Positions 57,401 to 64,000 of a stretch of 64,000 nt of DNA are shown one piece after another (position 1 is the first letter of the stretch; every line of letters begins with the position of its first letter). A model generated the notes under the pieces. It made no database searches. It worked only from the letters and a program-made list of their open reading frames with translations, and was not told the DNA's origin. The stretch lies in contig ML977001.1 in the NCBI GenBank assembly GCA_010015675.1, positions 122,263-186,262 of the forward strand, in the 5' to 3' direction. A program made the position numbers and the translations under genes. The stretch is from Byssothecium circinans (taxonomy: Eukaryota > Ascomycota > Dothideomycetes > Pleosporales > Massarinaceae).

Positions 57401-57781
57401 TAATGGAGTCGTGGAAGGATTCTTGGAGGTCTTCTCGCCAGCTTGTTGCGCGATGGCAACTTTGGAACCATTAGTCGTGGCCCCGCGATTTGAGTCTCCA
57501 CCTTGAGGCTTAGTCTGGTTCTTCTCCCTTCTTTCTGCTAGTTTCTTCTCTATTCTCTTAAACTCCGCCGTGTATAGCGGATCCAGGTCGACCTCTATGA
57601 TCTTTACCACGACCTCATCTTTCCGATTACCTGGCTGCAGTACAACAAGACGAGTAGCCCTCAGAGCACTGAGTTTGTTGTACTTGTACGGTTGTACAGC
57701 ATCCTCGGCCAGCGCTTCTGATTCGGATGATGAGCCGTCCTCACGGCCTCGTGTAGGTGTATGTGGTGGCATCTTGGTCAT
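54413..57781 (-). CDS. Heterokaryon-incompatibility (HET) domain protein
   Basis: Three exons: 57781-55702, 55501-54827 and 54747-54413, giving 1029 residues; introns are 200 and 79 bp. After a disordered N-terminus, the HET domain (about 138-290) has its three conserved blocks: FEYEALSWNWG, LWVDAISIDQSNNQEKSQQV with MMSEIYGEAKSVCVWLG, and WFSRRWIVQEIALARE. A conserved HET-family tail segment follows the first intron (LIRTEKDRLGIVNEG, GDLICILDGCSVPVILRP). The third region is a charged coiled coil (about 770-850, KNRIKAEKAEQEEKDRKERE), then low-complexity sequence, then a final 110-residue acidic part. HET proteins govern non-self recognition and cell death on hyphal fusion; the partner here is unknown, and many such genes have no proven incompatibility role. 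Confidence 0.88.
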
Positions 57782-59338
57782 TAGAACGATATTGTAGAAT
57801 GTGCTAGGTCATTGAAGGTAGATGATAGCAATGGTGAGGAGCCTCGCGTCTCGCTGCTGCATCCTGCGGGGCTTTTGTACTTCATCGCAATGCACTGGTG
57901 TGCCACCGGAGCCGCGGACGTAACCTATTTTCGTCCCAGCTGATATCTTGCTTCAGCCGTCCAACGATTGTGATGCCACAATATTGGTCGCGATAGGCGA
58001 ACGAGGTGTTCACGGCATCTCTCGTAATATCCACCATCCTGCATGATCCATGCGTGGGGTCCCTCATCGAGCCGCTGTGAGAAGGTCCATTGGACGGGTT
58101 TGCCCGATCATGCAATTGTCCTACTCCCATGGCGGCTCGCTCGCCGGATTGAGTGCGTACTGTAACCTTTTATAATGCAGCGCTAAATAACTTCGCCGAT
58201 GCATCCCGACTGTTGCCAATTAGCTTCAGATGATGTGTTGAGATGGAGGGTGCCACAACTGAATGGCTTTCAGCCTTGCGACATGGGTAGCAAGGCTGGA
58301 GAGCGCAAAATGCGTTTGAATAAACAGGAATCTTCATGATGGGGACAAAAGGAGGATGTCAGAAGTTCAGCTTGAGTTCGGGGGTTTGAAGGTGTGCTGA
58401 GTTAGGTCGTGCCTTCCCCACTGAAGGGATCGAGCTGCATGCACTCTCTCGTGATGCAGAAAAAGTGGGATGAGAGGCTCTCACTGTAGACAAGTCTTTA
58501 AAGAATTAGTAAATAAAAATTCTCCGTAAAACTTATCCAAGAGGGATACAACGTCTAGTACGTCACTAAGAGGACAAATCCTTTTGCTATCTTGGTATTT
58601 TCTGTGTATCTTCCTGCAGGTGGCTACGTTACATCCTACTTTTACTGCTACGCGAGAGGCACGTCAGCAAAAATATGGAGTGAAGTCATGTGGAGAGGAA
58701 TATTTGAAACAAAGTCCGAACAGGGGTGATTGGGGAAGAGAAAGCCCTGCGACCATCTCGTAGGCCAGCCAGCTTCCCGCGGAGAGGTGATCCCAGGAGA
58801 TTACAAAAGCGTACGACCTCACCTACCCGTGGACTATACAAAGTACCGTGACGCGTGATTTGCCCAAGTGCCTAGGTCGCTGCCCCAGAGGAGTGCTACG
58901 AAAATAATTCATGCCTGTTTCCTGAGTTAATTAACGTGCTTACAAGAATGACCGTCTCGAATCTCAGATTAATAAATGAACACGTTCGTAATGCTGTGTC
59001 AATTTTGACCATATGAGTCCCGTGTGACACTACGGAGATACCTGGGCATGCCACTTGCCAATTCAAAATCATCCTGACATCTGCATGAGGACTTTATGTT
59101 AACTCAAAATCAAGGCTGGGACATAAAAGAGGCTGCTGGTTTCAATATCAATAGGAGGTAATTGCAATTTACACGGGGATGTTGAAATAATTGGCAGCCG
59201 GGAGTGCGTATATCCGCATTTGGGAATGACAGGATGGAATCTACCTTTCTCGCAACAGATGTTGAAATTGTCTTGAAATTACACGTACCAGACTGCCCTC
59301 ATATCTAATATCTACCGTATCCGCTCAAGGCAGCCGAA
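57782..59338. other. Intergenic with a repeat scrap, no supported gene
   Basis: Upstream of the HET gene and downstream of ATG5. Around 58648-58675 there is a partial relative of the 68-bp repeat. Otherwise short frames only. Confidence 0.5.
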
Positions 59339-60457
59339 TCACATCATCGCCACGGCGATGTGTAGCCAACCGTCTAGATACGCCGTCGCCCGAACAAGCT
59401 CTTCAACGCTAGCGCCTAAAGGGAGAACAGATCCATGCAGAACAGCATGTGCAAGTAGCGGACTCCGTCTGCTCGGGAAAAGACTAGGTATGATCTGGTT
59501 GAGTGCCGTACCGATGGTCTGAGGCTGGCCTGGGTAAATATTAGAGATGCGCTTCGCACCTGCTCAAGTTGGCTGAGGACGTACGGGATGAAAGTGATGG
59601 AGTTATCAAAGACTGCACGACACGCAAAGACCCAGGAGTGCTCTCCTTCTCCTCTTTGATGGTGTCTTCAGCGCCGGGTGAAGCCGCATGAGGAAGGTAC
59701 AGCTTCACGGGCAGATGCCGGAGGTTGGCGCCTTGCGGGTTCAACAGCTTCTGGTTGATAGGGTTGAAAAGCGAGAAGTCGTGCTGTTTGACTGATTCCC
59801 AGAGCTGTGTCGAATCTTCCTTGCTGAGGAACATGACGGTCTTGCCGGTTCCATTGCGGAGGTAGTCGGCCTGCGTTTCATCAGCCCACATCCATCAATC
59901 GTCGAAAGTGATGGCAAATACCTCCTTGACACTATGTATGTAAATATCATGAAGATGTTTGTCTTCCGTGTCAAGTTTGACCAGCTGATCCACGGGGTAG
60001 TCTGAGAAGTGTACCGTCAACTTCCATGGCAAGCTGTTTTTCTCTTCCTCATCTTGCGGAGCGGGCTCTTGCATCTCGGTCGGATCATGTGGCTGCGCCG
60101 GCTCAGCCCCCGAGTACAAATCATACAGCAGACCAAGTGGATAGTGCCATTTCAACGGCACGCCCTCATACTCGAGCCATGCGTCTGCCGGCGAGACTTC
60201 CGGGTAAATCAAATCGGACTCGAAGAAGTCATGCAGCTTATGTATCAAGAGTCCTAGATATGAGAGCCTTGGGAACTGGATCTATTGTGTTTCCTTGTAT
60301 CAGCAAGTTACAGGCATATAGGCAGAGCAATACGCACCAGGTAGGCATCCGACTCATTATAAGTCCGGCAGTCCGTCTTATGCAGCCGTATCTCGAGCGG
60401 AATACTTCCATTCCAGACACTCTGGCGCACCCGACTCGTCACGTCGCGAGAGCTCAT
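59339..60457 (-). CDS. ATG5: Autophagy protein Atg5
   Basis: Four exons: 60457-60338, 60281-59922, 59870-59585 and 59529-59339, giving 318 residues with all phases consistent (introns of 56, 51 and 55 bp). The N-terminus has VWNGSIPLEIRLHKTDC and, across the first junction, IQFPRLSYLGLLIHKL. The centre reads GVPLKWHYPLGLLYDLYSG and PWKLTVHFSDYP. The second junction forms SVKEADYLRNG, whose Lys159 aligns with the lysine that receives Atg12. The C-terminus has LRHLPVKLYLP, then QTIGTALNQIIPSLFPSRRS and YLDGWLHIAVAMM. The Atg12-Atg5-Atg16 complex acts as the E3-like enzyme for Atg8 lipidation. Only 108 bp separate it from the divergent gene at 60566. Confidence 0.95.
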
Positions 60458-60565
60458 GGACTTGTGGTTGCGAGCGATGATGGCAATGCAAGCTCTGGCT
60501 GGTTGACGGGTTGTGGTGGGGTAAATGAGGACTAGCGTGGGGGAAGGCTCGGGCCGCGGGTGGGG
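60458..60565. promoter_or_regulatory. 108-bp bidirectional promoter, ATG5 / conserved gene
   Basis: The two start codons are only 108 bp apart on opposite strands, so the leaders and core promoters must overlap or be shared. No specific binding site identified. Confidence 0.5.
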
Positions 60566-61477
60566 ATGGTCCAAGGCGTCTCTGTAGAAACCGCGGCTCC
60601 ACCTTTATTTCCTGAAGATGTGAAGACCGACGGAGATGGAGGTTTGATTCTTGCCTCATCACTCGGCTCAAAGCTTGAGGGTGTCACACGGTGGATGGCC
60701 GCACTTGACTCGTCATTGACTTGGACCATGGACGTGGCGCTCAATCGCAAACGCTCACGACTCGCATTGGGCGAGGACGAGGACGAGAACGACGAACGAA
60801 GACCGCTGCCTGTGCCTTCACCTGCGCTGTCGACATTCAGTGATGGGCTAAAGCGGTCGAGGACCCAGGGAGAGCTGGAGGAGCTGGATATAATCCGTGC
60901 GGAGGATGCCTGGAGTGTGGACGTTGAGGGGATTCTGGCATCGAATACAATCGGGACGCCAGAGGGGAGTGGTTTGAGAGCCCACGATAATGTGAGCAAT
61001 TACCACAAGGGCAGCTCAATAATAGTGTTTTGTGTGCAGGGCGGTATGCAGCTACACTACAATCTACTATGGTGAGTGGCACTCTAATTCTCTCTGAGAG
61101 CGAGAGACATTACTAACAGGTACAGTTCAGTGCTCCCTGAGCTCTACGCAATGTCGCCAGCATTACAAGCTCTCGTACTCTGCCGAAACCCTGCCACGCA
61201 CATGCTCTCCTCAACCGCTTCCTTCTCGCTTCCTCTCATCCAAGCCGTTGGGCCCGGCTACAACCATTTCGTGCGCTTGGGGCTACTACACCCGTTGGGT
61301 GGGGGCGAATTCCCTCTAGATGCGATCGTCGTAGTGGATGCGAAAGCGAGACGCAGATTAGTGCTGCCATTTGGATGGGGGGCTGGCAAACATGCGCAAA
61401 GCGCTGCTGGCGGCGTCGTACAAGAGCGAATGATGGAACTGTTGCGGAATTGCGTCCAAACGCTTGCGCGCGAGTGA
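60566..61477 (+). CDS. Conserved-looking fungal protein of unknown function
   Basis: Exons 60566-60991, 61040-61071 and 61120-61477, giving 271 residues. Both introns are 48 bp. The first (GTGAGC...GTGCAG) contains no stop and is a multiple of three, so it may be retained. The N-terminal half is acidic and Ser/Arg-rich (RKRSRLALGEDEDENDERRP, KRSRTQGELEELD). The C-terminal half looks globular (HYNLLWYSSVLPELYAMSPA, CRNPATHMLSSTASFSLPLI, GPGYNHFVRLGLLHPLGGGE, ARRRLVLPFGWGAGKHAQ). I cannot name the family or a role; the ATG5 promoter sharing does not by itself imply a link to autophagy. ATG 60566 is the first Met in the frame. Confidence 0.7.
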
Positions 61478-61777
61478 TCGTGCAACGAAGTCTGAACGGT
61501 GTATGCGGTTTCCATGACCACCGAAACGGCCTTCTCGGTGTGAAGCGGTACTTGATTCATAGTGTCTCGAGAACAAACACTTCACAAGAAGCCATATGCC
61601 CAAGTGTCATGAGGAATTGAAGGCGTGAAGCATGCGTCACATGAGTAGCAGTCAGACATGCAAGGGTATATTTATTAATTCATGGTATGCTGCCCAGATG
61701 GCCTTCGCCCATCGCCAGTGGAACGCCGTCCCTAGCCCTCGCAACCGAGACGTTCTCAACGCCATAATGTCAATCGC
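61478..61777. other. Intergenic between convergent genes
   Basis: 3' flanks only; nothing recognised. Confidence 0.5.
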
Positions 61778-62237
61778 TTAGTCCTTGTCGAAGGTAGTCG
61801 GCTTGTCCTTGATGGGGACGTCACTGCCGACAGCGCTCTTGTACCCCTTGCGGATGTAGTCGCTGATCTGTCACATTGTTAGTCCGGGTCCAAAAGCAAG
61901 CAAGACTGATGGAAGCTCACCTGCTCGTCTTTGGCCTGCTCAAGAGCAGACTCGTCGTTCTGTGCGCCCTGACCTAGGAACTTCTCCTGAACGAAGTCGA
62001 CGCCTGCATAGAGTCAGTACACGATCGTACCGTAGCCTGCATAAAGAAGGGGTACATACCCTTGTCGAGATAGTCCTCGTTCTTCTCACCCTCGGCTCCA
62101 CCGCCTGCGGCATTGTTGAACTTCTTGCCAATGCCGCTGAAGAGGCCGCCCTCCTCCTTCTTCTCGCCAGATGGAGCATGCTGCTGCTGCTCGGGCTTCT
62201 TCTCGCCGCCGCCACTAAGCTTGTTGACAAAGTCCAT
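61778..62237 (-). CDS. Small conserved fungal protein, function unknown
   Basis: Three exons: 62237-62060, 62003-61921 and 61867-61778, giving 116 residues; introns are 56 and 53 bp with GTATGT and GTGAGC donors. The protein is hydrophilic: a Gly/Lys/Gln-rich start (MDFVNKLSGGGEKKPEQQQ), FSGIGKKFNNAAGGGAEGEK, then DYLDKGVDFVQEKFLGQGAQ spanning the first junction, and DEQISDYIRKGYKSAVGSDV spanning the second. From memory, this tail is shared by short proteins across filamentous ascomycetes, but no role is established. No signal peptide or membrane segment. It is divergent from the CobW-type gene. Confidence 0.8.
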
Positions 62238-62601
62238 GTTGAGGTGATTGAGAGGATCGAAAGGTGTGAAGTAGTTGTAGAGTATGTGTACAAAACAAGA
62301 TTCGGGGAGAGCAAGGTATTTATGGCTTGCAACGTTCGGTTTTATCGTCTTGGACGCAGTAGCGTTGTCCTTTGCCTTGAATATGGCGCTGTCCCTGATT
62401 GCGCCCCACTTGTCGAGACGCGCAGACGTCATCTAGATCCCCCGCGTTGGACCCTGTCACATGCGCTCCGAAAAGCAACCGGGACCACGTGAGCTCAACA
62501 TCCCGCGTCAGTCTTTTCATTCAGCTACTCAACATTTTGACAATTCACCGAAGACAGGTTCTTCTTCCGCTCATTCACCTCTTCTGTACCGAATTCGAAG
62601 C
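62238..62601. promoter_or_regulatory. Divergent promoter region
   Basis: 364 bp between the start codons of the small protein and the CobW-type GTPase. No specific site identified. Confidence 0.4.
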
Positions 62602-63780
62602 ATGATACCGATCACCATCATAACTGGCTTCTTGGGCTCTGGGAAGACGAGTAAGCTCATCCAAGCCCCACAATGAGGATTACTAACGCCCATAGCCCTT
62701 ATCCTCAACTTGATTCCCCAGCTTCCGAAGACGTATAAGCTAGCTCTTTTGAAGAATGAATTTGGTGATGTCGCAGTCGACTCGCAGCTCGCCTCTTCGA
62801 GCGCCATCTCCGGCGTGCAGGAGCTGCTCAATGGCTGCATTTGCTGTAACCTAGTTGGCCAACTCTCCGATGCCCTCGAAACCCTCGCGCGAGACGTCAC
62901 CCCCGATCGTATTGTAATCGAGACCTCGGGGTCCGCATTCCCCGCAACACTAGCTATGGAGGTCAATCGGCTTGCTTCGAGTACTGGGAAATACATTTTG
63001 GATGGAGTCATGTCGGTCATAGATGTCGAGAATTGGAAGGGCTATGAGGATACATCTATTACCGCGAAGATGCAGGCGAGATACACCGATCTCATCGTTT
63101 TGAATAAGTGGGAGCTCGTCAGCGAGCGGAGACTAGAAGATGTCGAAGATGCGATATTAGCATTGGAGGTCGATCCGCCGACACCGAGGACGAAGAGCGA
63201 CAAGGGTTGGGTGAATAAGGACATAATATTTGGCCTGGACGCGAAGCTCGCAAAAAGCATCGGGACGAAAGCAGAGCATTATCACGATCATGAGCACTCA
63301 AGCGAGGTGGAAGTGTTAAGCGTTACGCTAACCAGTAATGGAGACAATAAGGGAGTCGATGTTGAGAAGTTGAGGAAACTCTTGGAAGAGCCTACCAAGG
63401 ACGCGATATACCGGATAAAAGGCGTTCTATATTCGTCGATACCGCCCAAGTCATCGGATCACAACACGACGTCAACGCCAGACGTTTCCCGGGGTCGCGC
63501 CAGATACATTCTTAATTGGGCGTTTGGTAGATGGACGTTCACGCAGGTACCTCCACCCTCAACCGCTCCGACACCATTAGTATCAGGAACCGCCACTCCA
63601 GTCAGTTCAGTCGGTTCAGGCCAGGTGACACCACTCTCTCCAGGCGAAGAGCCTGAACTTCGACTGACCGTCATCACTGCAAAGTATGAATCGACCCAAT
63701 TCAAGAGGCTCGTCGAATCGAGTGGCTTTGTTGCCCTTGCGGATGGGCAAGGCACGTTGACAGTCCAGAAGATCTTGTGA
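62602..63780 (+). CDS. CobW/COG0523 family G3E GTPase (metal chaperone type)
   Basis: Two exons, 62602-62650 and 62696-63780, giving 377 residues. The 45-bp intron splits the Walker A motif GFLGSGKTT (residues 9-17). The family's metal site GCICCNL follows (Cys64, Cys66, Cys67, the CxCC motif), with IVIETSGSAFPATLA as Walker B region and VLNKWE as the base-recognition motif. A His-rich run (HYHDHEHSSE, about 218-227) may bind metal. The C-terminal CobW_C domain has IYRIKGVLYSS and YILNWAFGRWTF, interrupted by a Ser/Thr/Pro-rich insert before LRLTVITAKYE. COG0523 proteins use GTP to deliver metals, often zinc or cobalt; recent work on the ZNG1 branch shows zinc transfer to methionine aminopeptidase. 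Whether this is that branch is not decided. Confidence 0.9.
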
Positions 63781-63850
63781 ACATCTCACGCGGGTTGAAC
63801 TTTCCACACCGGTGGAAGTACGTACCGGCCAGCCGTAAAGCAGCCAGAAA

Positions 63851-64000
63851 TCAGCGCTTATCGTGACCGACCAAGTGCTCAGTGCGGACGCCGCTCGCCT
63901 GGACGAATACGTTTACGAATTCTGGAGCTGTCTGGGCAGATCGATGACACTTGTAGTGACGGCAAGCTGGCGCAAGGATGGTCTGAGAACTGCAATTACC
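63851..64000 (-). CDS. Possible 3' end of a gene running out of the window
   Basis: The minus strand is open from the window edge to TGA at 63851-63853, reading QTILAPACRHYKCHRSAQTA and ending VQASGVRTEHLVGHDKR. Two plus-strand frames are also open here, so the call is weak. The start lies beyond the window. Confidence 0.3.
   Translation of the reverse strand, partial: GNCSSQTILAPACRHYKCHRSAQTAPEFVNVFVQASGVRTEHLVGHDKR

Noticed and set aside
1..64000. Secondary-metabolite cluster, CRISPR array or prophage
   Set aside because: No core synthase, no regularly spaced repeats with spacers, and no phage genes. The ERG26-like enzyme and the cupin are isolated, and the organism is a eukaryote.

Overview
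The window looks like nuclear DNA of a filamentous ascomycete (Pezizomycotina; Dothideomycetes is my best guess, from gene content only). The signs are short 43-80 bp introns with GTAAGT-like donors and CTAAC/CTGAC branch points, pogo/Fot1-type DNA transposons, C-to-T/G-to-A decay of repeats that looks like repeat-induced point mutation (RIP), and fungus-specific families (fungal rhodopsin-like membrane proteins, a HET-domain protein, a hybrid histidine kinase).

Layout. 1-2.2 kb is a TA-rich, gene-free, RIP-like block. 2.35-4.13 kb is a dead pogo/Fot1 element with 56-bp inverted ends and a transposase frame interrupted by TAG codons. 6-10.3 kb holds a fungal rhodopsin-like membrane protein, a secreted protein, a possible Cys-rich small protein and a cupin. 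10.37-12.47 kb is a second, unmutated pogo/Fot1-like element with identical 47-bp inverted ends and a TA target duplication, containing a 970-bp assembly gap; it lies about 110 bp upstream of the cupin start codon. 12.5-18 kb is gene-poor, with small hypothetical genes, a 25-bp minisatellite and a second rhodopsin-like gene. 18.5-28.2 kb carries an ERG26-like 3-beta-HSD/SDR enzyme, a SERCA-type Ca2+-ATPase and a GAF/HisKA/HATPase/REC hybrid kinase. 28.2-32.6 kb has no gene I can support.

32.6-49.6 kb is a housekeeping stretch: MSH3 (mismatch repair), a small unknown gene, CDC6 (replication licensing), a gene broken by a 13-bp tandem duplication, a BTB-like protein, and STT4 (phosphatidylinositol 4-kinase, nine coding exons). 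52.4-64 kb has an acyltransferase-3 membrane protein, a large HET-domain protein, ATG5 divergent from an unknown conserved gene, a small conserved fungal protein divergent from a CobW-type GTPase, and possibly the 3' end of a gene leaving the window.

The genes do not form one pathway: this is ordinary core-genome neighbourhood interrupted by transposon islands. I did not find a convincing new multi-gene system. The best leads are the frameshifted gene at 39.9-40.8 kb, which sits between two 68-bp direct repeats that differ only by transitions, and the contrast between one RIP-killed and one pristine pogo-type element. Exon boundaries were chosen by hand from splice signals, frame and family similarity. 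Where a gene has introns, the entry covers start to stop codon and the exons are listed in its evidence.
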